A stretch of DNA of 64,000 bases from Nonlabens agnitus (GTDB lineage: Bacteria > Bacteroidota > Bacteroidia > Flavobacteriales > Flavobacteriaceae): positions 2,394,501 through 2,458,500 of the forward strand of contig NZ_MQUC01000003.1 in assembly GCF_002994045.1 (NCBI RefSeq). Reading direction: 5' to 3'. The position numbers and the translations under genes are program-made. The notes beneath the pieces were generated by a model that did no database searches, was not told the DNA's origin, and worked only from the letters and a program-made list of their open reading frames with translations. Shown piece after piece: positions 8,496 to 17,194 of this stretch (the first letter of the stretch is position 1; every line of letters starts with the position of its first letter).

Positions 8496-10655
8496 ATGAC
8501 AAAATTAGAATTACTCAAAAAGCACTTTGGGTACGACAGCTTTAGACCGCTTCAAGAAAAGATCATCGACAACGTTATTGACGGCAATGACCTGATGGTG
8601 GTAATGCCTACAGGTGGCGGTAAGTCCATGTGTTTCCAGCTGCCTTCACTCATTCTACCCGGTATTACGCTGGTGATTTCACCACTCATCGCATTAATGA
8701 AGGATCAGGTAGATGCGCTTAATGCAAATGGCATTGCAGCTGGATTTTTCAATAGCTCACAGGATACAGCAGACCAAGATGAGGTGATTAAAAAACTGCA
8801 AAGCAATCAGCTACAACTTCTATACGTGGCTCCAGAAAGCATCTCGCTGTTGCAAAATCATTTAAACGAAGTCAAAATCTCACTTATCGCTGTGGATGAG
8901 GCACACTGTATCTCAACATGGGGACATGATTTTAGGCCTGCCTATACGCAACTTTCCTACCTTAAGAAATCCTTTCCAGAAGCCAGTCTCATTGCACTCA
9001 CCGCAACCGCTGACCGTGCCACTCGAGCCGATATAAAAAAGCAACTGGCTATCGACAATGCAAGAGAGTTTGTCGCGTCGTTTGACAGGCCCAATATCAT
9101 GCTGGAAGTGCGTCCCGGCAACAACCGCATGACGCAAATCTTTAGGTTTTTGAACCATCATAAAGAAAGCTCAGGGATCATTTACTGTTTGAGCCGCAAG
9201 AGCTGCGAGAATATTGCAGCAAAGTTGAAGGGACAAGGGTTCTCTGCTGCTGCCTACCATGCTGGATTGGAAAATCGCTTTCGCGAAAGCGTACAAGAAC
9301 AATTCATAAAGGACGAGGTCAAGATTGTGGTGGCGACGATCGCCTTCGGGATGGGAATCGATAAGTCCAACGTTCGTTTTGTCATCCATTACAACATGCC
9401 TAAAAACGTCGAAGGCTACTATCAAGAAATAGGACGTGCCGGTCGTGACGGTCTTGAATCGCAAGCTTTACTGTTTCACAGCTATGCAGACGTGATCCAG
9501 CTGCGCAAGTTTGCAGAAGGTAGCGGGAATAGCGAGGTGCAGATCGCAAAACTGGAACGAATGAAACAATTTGCCGAGGCGCTCACCTGCCGCAGGCGCA
9601 TGTTGTTGTCCTATTTCAATGAGTTTCTGGAACAAGATTGTGGCAACTGCGATGTTTGCCTCAACAAGCCAGATTTTATGGATGGTACACGACAGGCACA
9701 AATGGCTTTGAGTGCCGTGTACCGCATGGGTCAAAGAGCTACTCTTAATTTGCTGGTAGATGTGTTACGAGGTGCCAATAATGCTGGCGTCATGGAAAGT
9801 GGCTTTGATAAGATCAAGACCTATGGTGCAGGAAAAGAAACTTCATGGAACGACTGGCAACAGTATATCATCCAATTGATCAATCAGGGATTACTGGAGA
9901 TCGCGTTTCATGAAAACAACCATTTGAAACTTACTCCTGAATCTGAAAAGGTATTGTTTGAGGACAAGCCCGTTAGACTAGCAGTAATTCCCAAGTCAGA
10001 GCAGCGAGCTGCCGCAGCGCAATTACAGGAATTGCCCGAAGAGGTTCACAAGGAGTTGTTCAAAGAATTAAAAGAATTGCGTTTAAGCCTTGCCAAGGAA
10101 GAAAATCTGGCGCCGTATATGGTTTTTAGTGACGCAACACTTAAGGATATGGCAGCGCGATTACCACTAGATGATAACGAGTTTGCAGATATTACTGGAG
10201 TTGGTGTCCATAAACATGATAAATACAGTCAACAATTTTTAAAAGTAGTAGAACAACACAAAGAATCTAGACCATCTAGCTTTATCTATCGTGCGGCAAC
10301 TAAAAAGAAAAAGAAGAAACGCTCCAATATCAGCGGATTATCAGATACGGTGATGGAGAGCGTGGAAGCTTTCTGGGCTGGAAAATCCATTGAAGAAATT
10401 GCAGAGGAACGTTCCCTAAAAGCAGATACCATTCTATCACACCTAGGTAAACGTTATGCATCACACCGTGATGTAGAAGTGGATCCATTACTGGATGGTG
10501 TTGACCTAGAAAAGCTGGAAAACATGCTGCCCAACTTCAAAAAGGACCGTTCGATGAAACCGGCTTTTGACTACTTTGATGGTAAAATAGGTTATGGAAA
10601 ATTGCACCTGGGAATGGCCGTTGTTGAAACTAGAACCATGGAACCACAGCGATGA
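8496..10655 (+). CDS. recQ: ATP-dependent DNA helicase RecQ
   Basis: The 719 residues follow the RecQ plan: motif 0 (FGYDSFRPLQ), Walker A TGGGKS (39-44), DEAH (134-137), the motif TATADRATR, and motif VI QEIGRAGRDG. A Zn-binding part follows with C in ALTCRRRM and CGNCDVC, then the RQC winged helix, an HRDC-like region and a C-terminal helix-turn-helix (AGKSIEEIAEERSLKADTI). RecQ unwinds DNA 3'-5' in recombination and fork repair. The iterated palindrome encodes RFRES in AYHAGLENRFRESVQEQF, just before the conserved VVATIAFGMGID motif, without changing local length relative to family norms as I remember them. The next gene overlaps by 4 bases (ATGA). Confidence 0.96.
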   Translation: MTKLELLKKHFGYDSFRPLQEKIIDNVIDGNDLMVVMPTGGGKSMCFQLPSLILPGITLVISPLIALMKDQVDALNANGIAAGFFNSSQDTADQDEVIKKLQSNQLQLLYVAPESISLLQNHLNEVKISLIAVDEAHCISTWGHDFRPAYTQLSYLKKSFPEASLIALTATADRATRADIKKQLAIDNAREFVASFDRPNIMLEVRPGNNRMTQIFRFLNHHKESSGIIYCLSRKSCENIAAKLKGQGFSAAAYHAGLENRFRESVQEQFIKDEVKIVVATIAFGMGIDKSNVRFVIHYNMPKNVEGYYQEIGRAGRDGLESQALLFHSYADVIQLRKFAEGSGNSEVQIAKLERMKQFAEALTCRRRMLLSYFNEFLEQDCGNCDVCLNKPDFMDGTRQAQMALSAVYRMGQRATLNLLVDVLRGANNAGVMESGFDKIKTYGAGKETSWNDWQQYIIQLINQGLLEIAFHENNHLKLTPESEKVLFEDKPVRLAVIPKSEQRAAAAQLQELPEEVHKELFKELKELRLSLAKEENLAPYMVFSDATLKDMAARLPLDDNEFADITGVGVHKHDKYSQQFLKVVEQHKESRPSSFIYRAATKKKKKKRSNISGLSDTVMESVEAFWAGKSIEEIAEERSLKADTILSHLGKRYASHRDVEVDPLLDGVDLEKLENMLPNFKKDRSMKPAFDYFDGKIGYGKLHLGMAVVETRTMEPQR
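9276..9291. repeat. Iterated palindrome copy 3 (in recQ)
   Basis: Perfect 16-mer, read in frame as RFRES inside the second helicase domain. Confidence 0.95.
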
Positions 10656-11140
10656 TAGATCCATTAGAGAATAGCTTTTTTGGTATTGGGATAGAAAATG
10701 GAAAGACGCCAGAAAATCTAGGTGTGCTGTGGCGCAGTGCTCAGAATTTTGGAGCGAGTTTTATTTTTACCATTGGGAATCGTTATGCAAAACAAGCCAG
10801 CGACACTCACAATGCCGTCAATGCCATTCCCTATTTTCACTACAAAACTTTTGACGAGTTTTATAAGCATCTTCCTAAAGGTGCCATGCTCATAGGTGTT
10901 GAGCTGGCAGATCAAGCAACCCTGTTGGAAGAGTTTCACCATCCACGTAATGCGGTGTATTTGCTAGGTGCAGAAGATCACGGATTGAGCAAAAAAGCGG
11001 TTGAAAAGTCACACCATCTCATCAAGTTTATGACGCCTAAAAGTCTCAATGTTTCTGTGGCTGGCAGCATCGTAATGTATGACCGAAGTGTCAAAGGAAC
11101 AACCATTTACATCGATGGCTCACCTAAATTACCATCATAA
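10652..11140 (+). CDS. SpoU/TrmH-family RNA 2'-O-methyltransferase
   Basis: A short (162 aa) SPOUT methyltransferase with the three family motifs: N-terminal ENLGVLWRSAQNFGA (motif 1), YLLGAEDHGLS (motif 2) and LNVSVAGSIVMYDR (motif 3, forming the AdoMet-binding knot). It lacks the extra N-terminal RNA-binding domain of TrmH or RlmB, so it is closer to TrmL-like minimal enzymes. The RNA target cannot be assigned. Its ATG overlaps the recQ stop, so the two are translationally coupled. Confidence 0.85.
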   Translation: MIDPLENSFFGIGIENGKTPENLGVLWRSAQNFGASFIFTIGNRYAKQASDTHNAVNAIPYFHYKTFDEFYKHLPKGAMLIGVELADQATLLEEFHHPRNAVYLLGAEDHGLSKKAVEKSHHLIKFMTPKSLNVSVAGSIVMYDRSVKGTTIYIDGSPKLPS

Positions 11141-11187
11141 AAGCCCATCAATACTGGAAAAAGTAAATAATTTAAGTTATTAACAAT

Positions 11188-11214
11188 TTGGTTCAAAGAA
11201 TCTTATTATGTTTG
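11188..11214 (+). promoter_or_regulatory. Promoter of the cold-shock gene
   Basis: TTG at 11188-11190, a 16-base spacer, then TATGTTTG at 11207-11214. This fits the Bacteroidota -33/-7 consensus and leaves a leader of roughly 20 bases before the ATG. Confidence 0.6.
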
Positions 11215-11240
11215 TGGCTTAATTATTACAATTTTTTATA

Positions 11241-11435
11241 ATGAAACAAGGTACCGTAAAATTTTTCAATGAGTCAAAAGGTTTCGGCTTTATCGTTGAA
11301 GATGGAACAAATCAAGACTGCTTCGTGCACGTAACTGGACTAATCGATGAGGTTAGAGAAGGTGACAAAGTGGAATACGAAGAAAAAGAAGGAAAAAAAG
11401 GGATGAATGCTGTTAACGTTAGAGTTATCCAGTAA
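11241..11435 (+). CDS. cspA: Cold-shock domain protein
   Basis: The 64 residues form one cold-shock OB fold. RNP1 is KGFGFIV (residues 14-20) and RNP2 is DCFVHV (about 28-33). These proteins bind single-stranded RNA or DNA and act as RNA chaperones. The gene is monocistronic, with its own promoter and a strong terminator. Confidence 0.96.
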   Translation: MKQGTVKFFNESKGFGFIVEDGTNQDCFVHVTGLIDEVREGDKVEYEEKEGKKGMNAVNVRVIQ

Positions 11436-11460
11436 TACATATTTATATTTCTTACATCTA

Positions 11461-11489
11461 AAAGCCTGTTCGTTGAACGGGCTTTTTTT
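11461..11489 (+). terminator. Rho-independent terminator of the cold-shock gene
   Basis: AGCCTGTTC, loop GTT, GAACGGGCT, then a run of T. The stem is nine pairs with one G-T wobble. Confidence 0.85.
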
Positions 11490-11514
11490 ATGTGTTGATG
11501 TTGTGCTTCAAATG

Positions 11515-11703
11515 CTAATGACAACCACAATCACCATCGCCGCAATTATTGGAATTATAACGTGACGGGAATAATTTTTTTCTAAACAGCCACACCACGG
11601 CTGCAATCAATAGCAAAATAACGATACCGTACTGCAGATAGATTTGTAATTCGCTTTCGCGAAAGCGAACTAATAACATGAAATGTTGCAACAAGACGTT
11701 CAT
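11515..11703 (-). CDS. FeoB-associated Cys-rich small membrane protein
   Basis: The 62-residue protein has one hydrophobic helix (YLQYGIVILLLIAAVVWLF), a basic stretch (RKKLFPSR) and a Cys-rich tail ending CGDGDCGCH. This matches the small FeoB-associated proteins found downstream of feoB. The ATG at 11703 overlaps the feoB stop as TAATG, so an in-frame extension into feoB is unlikely to be used. The tail may bind iron or help FeoB at the membrane; that role is inferred. The iterated palindrome encodes RFRES just before the membrane helix. Confidence 0.85.
   Translation of the reverse strand: MNVLLQHFMLLVRFRESELQIYLQYGIVILLLIAAVVWLFRKKLFPSRYNSNNCGDGDCGCH
11652..11667. repeat. Iterated palindrome copy 4 (in the FeoB-associated gene)
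   Basis: Perfect 16-mer, read as RFRES. Confidence 0.95.
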
Positions 11704-13826
11704 TACTGCAGGATTTGAAAGGCACCCAACGCCGCAAAATAGGCGATCAAGGTCATTGCCGTGAATTGAACCGCAGGCCATTTCCAGCCATTAGTTTCCC
11801 GTTTGACAATCGCCAGCGTACTCATGCACTGCATGGCAAAGGCATAGAATAACAGCAGGGAAATACCACTGGCAAAAGTGAACAATGGACCACCTAGAAT
11901 GGGATTGGTCTCTGCCTGCATGCGGTTTTTAATGGTTTCTTCTTCGCTACTTTCAACACTGTAAATAGTCGCCAGTGTTCCCACAAAAACTTCACGCGCG
12001 GCAAAGGAACTCACGATCGCAATGCCAATTTTCCAGTCATAACCCAGTGGTCTAACGGCTGGCTCTATCGCTTTGCCTATGTAACCTATAAAGCTGTGTT
12101 CCAGTTCGTGAGATGCAATTTTTTGATCCAGTTCAGTTTGAGATAAGTTCTGACTTGCATATTGCTGGGTGACGATTTCGTCGGCATTTGTGAATTGCTC
12201 TCCTAAACCATAACTGGCAAGTACCCACAAAACAATGCTGATGGCCATAATGATCTTACCAGCACCTAAAACAAAGCTTTTCGTTTTCTCGATAACAGTG
12301 ATCAATACATTTTTGCCCATAGGTAATTTGTAGGCTGGCATTTCCATGACAAAGAAGGTCTTTCTCTTAATAGGAAGTACTTTATTCAGTACCCAAGCTG
12401 AAAAAATAGCCGCACCAAATCCCAATAAATACAACAGCATCAAAGTCAAGCCCTGTAGGTTGAAAATCCACCACAAATCTTGATCTGGAATCACGAGCGC
12501 GATGATGATTAAATATACCGGTAATCTCGCGCTACAGGTTGTAAATGGTACCACCAGAATGGTAATCAATCGCTCTTTCCAGTCCTCGATATTGCGGGTC
12601 GCCATAACGGCTGGTATAGCACAAGCAGTTCCTGAAACCAACGGTACAACGCTCTTACCACTCAATCCAAATTTTTTCATGATATGGTCCATCAAGAACA
12701 CCACACGACTCATGTAACCGCTTTCTTCCAACAGCGAAATAAAGAAGAATAGAAAAGCAATTTGTGGAATAAAAATCACGATACCACCCAATCCTGGAAT
12801 GATACCTTCGGCAATAAGGCTGGTTAGTGGTCCTGCAGGCAAACTTGACGCTGTAATGGCGCTGAAGGATGCAAATAATTGATCGATCCAATCCATTGGG
12901 TAGGAAGACCAATCATAAATCGCTTGAAAAATAACCAGCAAGATCAAGAAGAAAATGAGGTAACCCCAAACCTTGTGCAATAGCACACGATCTAACTTAC
13001 TGCGTAAATCCTTAGCATGCAGTTGATCTACGGTAAGTACTTTTTTGAGTAACCCATTGATAAACTGATAACGTACTACGGTTTCTTTGTGCTGTAACCG
13101 TTTTAAATCTTCTTCAGACTTTATATTGAATGAACCTGATTTGAGTTGATCAAAATCACGGTTACGATCTACTTTTCCAAAATTTACATCTTGGGTAATC
13201 ACCAGCCATAACTTGTAAACCAGCTGTTGCGGATAAGCTTTTCTTAGACGCTCAAAGTATTCAGGATCTATAACGCTTGCATTGACACAAGGATCTGTTT
13301 TGAGCGTTTTATATTGCGTGATAGCATCTTTTAGGTCATCAATACCTCGGTTCTTACGAGCACTTATCAATACCACTTTTGTATTGAGCTCAATTTCCAT
13401 CTGTTCGATGTCCAAGGTAATGGCTTTGCGCTCCATGCGGTCTGCCATATTGATCACGAGAATGGTAGGAATCTCAAGGTCCTTAATTTGGGTAAAGAGA
13501 AGAAGGTTGCGCTTAAGATTTTCAATATCACTCACCACTACTGCAACATCTGGAAAGTCTCGAGAATTCCTATTGAGTAATGTTTCCACAACCACACTTT
13601 CATCCAGCGATGATGTGTTCAAACTATAAGTTCCTGGAAGATCAAGGATATGCGCTTTAAGTCCACGATCTAGTTTACAGACACCTTCTTTTTTCTCTAC
13701 CGTGATGCCAGGATAGTTTCCAACTTTCTGGTTAAGTCCTGTTAACCTATTAAATAAGGAAGTTTTACCCGTATTTGGGTTACCTATAAGTGCAACGTTA
13801 ATAGATCTAGACATAGGGATCGACAT
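11703..13826 (-). CDS. feoB: Ferrous iron transport protein B
   Basis: The 707 residues comprise an N-terminal G domain (G1 GNPNTGKTS at 15-23, G3 region DLPGTYSL, G4 NMAD, G5 SARK), a guanine-dissociation-inhibitor-like helical part, and a C-terminal polytopic domain with the gate motifs FIPQIAFLFFFISLLEESGYM and SGTACAIPAVMATR. FeoB is the inner-membrane Fe(II) transporter. It sits in the order feoA, feoB, small Cys-tailed protein on the minus strand, with overlaps at both ends, so the three are coupled. The length is somewhat below the E. coli protein, as is common in this phylum. Confidence 0.96.
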   Translation of the reverse strand: MSIPMSRSINVALIGNPNTGKTSLFNRLTGLNQKVGNYPGITVEKKEGVCKLDRGLKAHILDLPGTYSLNTSSLDESVVVETLLNRNSRDFPDVAVVVSDIENLKRNLLLFTQIKDLEIPTILVINMADRMERKAITLDIEQMEIELNTKVVLISARKNRGIDDLKDAITQYKTLKTDPCVNASVIDPEYFERLRKAYPQQLVYKLWLVITQDVNFGKVDRNRDFDQLKSGSFNIKSEEDLKRLQHKETVVRYQFINGLLKKVLTVDQLHAKDLRSKLDRVLLHKVWGYLIFFLILLVIFQAIYDWSSYPMDWIDQLFASFSAITASSLPAGPLTSLIAEGIIPGLGGIVIFIPQIAFLFFFISLLEESGYMSRVVFLMDHIMKKFGLSGKSVVPLVSGTACAIPAVMATRNIEDWKERLITILVVPFTTCSARLPVYLIIIALVIPDQDLWWIFNLQGLTLMLLYLLGFGAAIFSAWVLNKVLPIKRKTFFVMEMPAYKLPMGKNVLITVIEKTKSFVLGAGKIIMAISIVLWVLASYGLGEQFTNADEIVTQQYASQNLSQTELDQKIASHELEHSFIGYIGKAIEPAVRPLGYDWKIGIAIVSSFAAREVFVGTLATIYSVESSEEETIKNRMQAETNPILGGPLFTFASGISLLLFYAFAMQCMSTLAIVKRETNGWKWPAVQFTAMTLIAYFAALGAFQILQ

Positions 13827-14037
13827 TTATCTTTGCCGCAGTTTCCCGTCTAATGGCTAGATGCGTACCGTTGATATTCAAATAAATCGGATCCTGAAAA
13901 GGTGCACTCTGCATCATCGTCACTAGATTGCCAGGCAGACAACCCATTTCTAACAATTTTAAGGGAACGTCGGTCTCCTTAAAATTTTTAATGATCGCGA
14001 TCTCGCCGCGCTTTAGATGTGCAATGGTCTTTTCCAA
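13807..14037 (-). CDS. feoA: FeoA domain protein
   Basis: A 76-residue SH3-like protein with the FeoA pattern: LKRGEIAIIKNF, LLEMGCLPGNLVTM and a C-terminal INGTHLAIRRETAAKI. FeoA binds and stimulates FeoB in the cytoplasm. Its 3' end overlaps the start of feoB by 20 bases, and it is the first gene of the operon. Confidence 0.94.
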   Translation of the reverse strand: MEKTIAHLKRGEIAIIKNFKETDVPLKLLEMGCLPGNLVTMMQSAPFQDPIYLNINGTHLAIRRETAAKINVDPYV

Positions 14038-14128
14038 ACCTTATTTAGAATTATTTTGAATAAGCAAAAGTACTACGCAATCAAGGAATAGGAAAATATT
14101 AACCGCTAAATCTTAAGGGTTCAAAGTG

Positions 14129-15649
14129 TTAAACGTGGTCTTGCATTTCCATCAACTCGTCTAGATAAACTCTGGTATTAGAAAGTCTTGGAATTTTATG
14201 CTGCCCGCCTAATTTATTTTTGGACTTGAGCCAATTATAAAACAGGTCTGGTTGTGCAAAATGGATGGTAGGTTCCCGCAAGGTGGTGTTTAAGTAGCGC
14301 TTTGCGGCATAGTCGCTGTTGACTTCTTGCAAATGATGATCCAGCAGCTCCCTAAAAGCCTCTTCGTTTTCTGGAAGTTGGTCAAATTCTATAAGCCATT
14401 CGTGCGCACCTTTCTCTTTGTCTTTCATGAAGATCGGCGCTACCGTGTAATCTTTTATGACACAAGGGATTTTTTTAAGCGTTTTTTTCAGTGCTTGCTC
14501 TGCATTTTCAATAATCAACTCTTCACCAAAAACGTTGATGTGGTGCTTGGTTCTACCGGTCACTTTTATACGGTATGGCGAGGTACTGGTGAATCTAACC
14601 GTGTCACCTATTTTGTAGCGCCACAACCCAGCGTTAGTGGTTATGATGATGGCATAATTCTCACCTATCTCGACTTGCTCCAATGGAATGGCTATCTCAT
14701 CAGGTGTTCCATAGGTTTTCATGGGAATGAATTCATAGAAGATGCCGTAATCCAGCATGAGCAGTAATTCTTTACTATCATTTTGATCCTGTATGGCAAA
14801 AAACCCTTCGCTAGCGTTATAAGTTTCATAGTACTTAATGTCACTACTAGGTAGTAATTTCTTAAAAGGTTCCTGGTAAGGCTCAAAGCTTACGCCACCA
14901 TGAAAAAACACTTCCATGTGCGGCCATACTTGTAGGATATGATCTTTTCCTGTCGTCTCAAGTACTTTATTGAGCAGCACCATCATCCATGAAGGCACAC
15001 CGGCAAGACTTGTGACGTCTTCCTTAATCGTTTCTGCAACGATCGCTGGCATTTTGGTTTCCCAATCGGCCATTAAGGCGACCTCATTAGTAGGCGTAGA
15101 ACTATAATCTGCCCAAAACGGCATGTTGTCTATCAAAATGGAACTCAAATCTCCAGCTGATGTGCCAGAGCTTTTATCCAAGGTCTTGCTGCCGCCTAAT
15201 CGTAAACCACGACCCGTAAACAATCTGGATTCTGGATTGTTGTTAAGGTACATGCATAACAGGTCCTTAGCTGCTGCATAATGGCAGTCCTGTAATGACT
15301 GCTGGCTTACCGGTATGAATTTGCTGCGAGAGCTGGTTGTACCGCTGGACATCGCAAAAAATTTGATCTCTTCTGGCCAGAATATATTGTTGACGCCACG
15401 ACGGGTACGTTCCAGATCTTCTTGTACATCGCTATAATTTGAAATAGGCACTTGATCCCTAAATCGTTCATAGCTGGTAATGGATTGAAAGCCGTATTTT
15501 TTCCCAACCTCGGTATTCTTGGCCTGCTGCACCAGCTCCAGCAATAAGTTGTTTTGCAGTTCTTGTGGGTGTTTCATAAACAACTCCATGTCGTGAATTC
15601 TCTTTTTCAAGAACCAGGAAACTACAGAATTGACTAAAGGTATGGCCAC
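14129..15649 (-). CDS. GH3 auxin-responsive promoter family protein (acyl-adenylating type)
   Basis: The 506 residues show the GH3 pattern: FFAMSSGTTSSRSKFIPVS (the phosphate-binding SSGTTS loop, about residues 99-117), the YNASEGFFAIQD block near 280-291, and LWRYKIGDTVRFT near 355-367. Bacterial GH3 homologues belong to the adenylate-forming superfamily and are thought to activate a carboxylate and join it to an amine; their bacterial substrates are unknown to me. It is followed on the same strand by the Feo operon, with a gap of about 90 bases. Confidence 0.88.
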   Translation of the reverse strand: MAIPLVNSVVSWFLKKRIHDMELFMKHPQELQNNLLLELVQQAKNTEVGKKYGFQSITSYERFRDQVPISNYSDVQEDLERTRRGVNNIFWPEEIKFFAMSSGTTSSRSKFIPVSQQSLQDCHYAAAKDLLCMYLNNNPESRLFTGRGLRLGGSKTLDKSSGTSAGDLSSILIDNMPFWADYSSTPTNEVALMADWETKMPAIVAETIKEDVTSLAGVPSWMMVLLNKVLETTGKDHILQVWPHMEVFFHGGVSFEPYQEPFKKLLPSSDIKYYETYNASEGFFAIQDQNDSKELLLMLDYGIFYEFIPMKTYGTPDEIAIPLEQVEIGENYAIIITTNAGLWRYKIGDTVRFTSTSPYRIKVTGRTKHHINVFGEELIIENAEQALKKTLKKIPCVIKDYTVAPIFMKDKEKGAHEWLIEFDQLPENEEAFRELLDHHLQEVNSDYAAKRYLNTTLREPTIHFAQPDLFYNWLKSKNKLGGQHKIPRLSNTRVYLDELMEMQDHV

Positions 15650-15713
15650 GCTCTACTGGGTTTAGGGTATTTTTGGGGCAATATAATTCAATTTCTTTCA
15701 ACCTATACCTAAA

Positions 15714-16508
15714 ATGATTGTAAGCGGCACCATTCGTAAAATGCAAACAGAACTTCAGGAAACCGTTCAATACTATATGGTTTTTAGGGATGAGTTTGTG
15801 CATGCCAACCAGTTACTCGACCATCATATTACGATCAAACACGTGGCAAACGAGTGCCTCAATTGCGGGCTGGACAAGAAAATATGGCGTCAGGGATTTT
15901 GTTACGACTGTTTTTCCAGCATACCTCAAGCGGGTGATTGGATCATGAAACCAGAACTGAGCCGCGCCCATCTGGATGAGGAAGATCGCGATCTGGAATA
16001 TGAAAAGAAAGTACAACTCAAGCCTCACATCGTTTATTTGGCAAACTCCAGCAACATCAAGGTAGGCGTCACTCGTCAGACCCAAATTCCTACTCGATGG
16101 ATCGATCAAGGTGCCCACGAGGCCGTTGCGATTCTCGAGGCACCTAATCGTTACCTCGCCGGAATCACAGAGGTAGCTTTAAAAGAAAAAGTTGCCGACA
16201 AGACCAATTGGAGAAAAATGCTCACTAATGATATTGAGGATGTTGATTTATTACGCTTTCGCGAAAGCGTGCTCGACCTCATCCCAGAAGAAGCCCGAGA
16301 GTTTATTCTACCCGTAAAGGAAGAAACGCATATTCATTTTCCCGTACTGCAATACCCAAAAAAAGTATCCAGCGTCAATCTTTCAAAAACACCTGAACAT
16401 TCTGGAAAGTTGATAGGTATCAAAGGTCAATACTTCATTTTTGAAAGCGGCAAAGTCATGAACATACGCAGCCATGAAGGCTTTGTGGTGGATTTGAAGG
16501 TGGACTAA
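15714..16508 (+). CDS. DUF2797 family protein with a Zn-ribbon-like Cys cluster
   Basis: The 264-residue protein carries CLNCGLDKKIWRQGFCYDC near residues 46-64, a four-Cys cluster typical of DUF2797, then LANSSNIKVGVTRQTQIPTRWIDQGA, the family's core. The core resembles GIY-YIG-like folds, a similarity I recall only loosely. Function is unknown. The iterated palindrome encodes RFRESVL near residue 182. A TATTTTTG element at 15668-15675 may be its -7 site. Confidence 0.8.
   Translation: MIVSGTIRKMQTELQETVQYYMVFRDEFVHANQLLDHHITIKHVANECLNCGLDKKIWRQGFCYDCFSSIPQAGDWIMKPELSRAHLDEEDRDLEYEKKVQLKPHIVYLANSSNIKVGVTRQTQIPTRWIDQGAHEAVAILEAPNRYLAGITEVALKEKVADKTNWRKMLTNDIEDVDLLRFRESVLDLIPEEAREFILPVKEETHIHFPVLQYPKKVSSVNLSKTPEHSGKLIGIKGQYFIFESGKVMNIRSHEGFVVDLKVD
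16254..16269. repeat. Iterated palindrome copy 5 (in the DUF2797 gene)
   Basis: Perfect 16-mer, read as RFRES. Confidence 0.95.
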
Positions 16509-16536
16509 ATGGTAAGTTTATGGCCTTTGACTAAAG

Positions 16537-17136
16537 TTACAAGTCAAAATGATACCCCAAACTCAACTGGATTAGCGTATTGGTCGCTTGCAAGTCAATA
16601 TCCCTAAATGGATTGCGTTGTTCAAATTGGACATCGATCAGTTCATTAAATCCTTGATATAGGTTGAGTTCAATAAAAAAGTCTTTAATGTCGCAACCAA
16701 CTCCTAAATTAAGACCGTAATCTAAAGTCTTTAAATCTCCATAATCGCGGTCTCTTTTATCTGTGTCTATCAAGAAACCTATTTGCGGTCCAGCGAGAAT
16801 ATATGGCTGATTAAAGAACTTAAAATTCAATGGGGCATTGATGTAAGAGGTAGAATATTGAATACCTCTTATGTCGTCTTCACGATCACCTTGTTGAGAA
16901 TAAACCAATTTAGGTGCGAATGATATTTTGTCTGTAACAACTGTTTCATAATTCACCCCAGCATGGAAAACGAAAGAGTTGCTACTAGTTATTCCAACCC
17001 TTTCTAAGAGGCCATCAGATAAGGATACAGCGCTAACACCTGCAAATACTCCAATTTTATCTTGAGCATTTGATATCATCGATACTAAACTAATGATGCA
17101 AATCGTCACCGCATTTTTCATAGTTCCCTTTTTCAA
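16537..17136 (-). CDS. Outer-membrane beta-barrel protein (PorT-like)
   Basis: The 199-residue protein has an N-terminal signal peptide (MKNAVTICIISLVSMISNAQ if started at the second Met, residue 6). Alternating strands follow, such as VFHAGVNYETVVTDKISFAPKLVYSQ and YGLNLGVGCDIKDFFIELNLYQG, ending in an aromatic barrel terminus (LIQLSLGYHFDL). The pattern is that of small eight-stranded outer-membrane barrels common in Bacteroidota. No specific function is visible. Confidence 0.75.
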   Translation of the reverse strand: MKKGTMKNAVTICIISLVSMISNAQDKIGVFAGVSAVSLSDGLLERVGITSSNSFVFHAGVNYETVVTDKISFAPKLVYSQQGDREDDIRGIQYSTSYINAPLNFKFFNQPYILAGPQIGFLIDTDKRDRDYGDLKTLDYGLNLGVGCDIKDFFIELNLYQGFNELIDVQFEQRNPFRDIDLQATNTLIQLSLGYHFDL

Positions 17137-17194
17137 AATTGTATTTAAAAATAATTATACATATAACTGATATCAGCTCATTATCGAACTACAA

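Noticed and set aside
11704..11781. N-terminal extension of the FeoB-associated protein
   Set aside because: It would run inside the feoB 3' end in another frame; the TAATG junction gives a better start.
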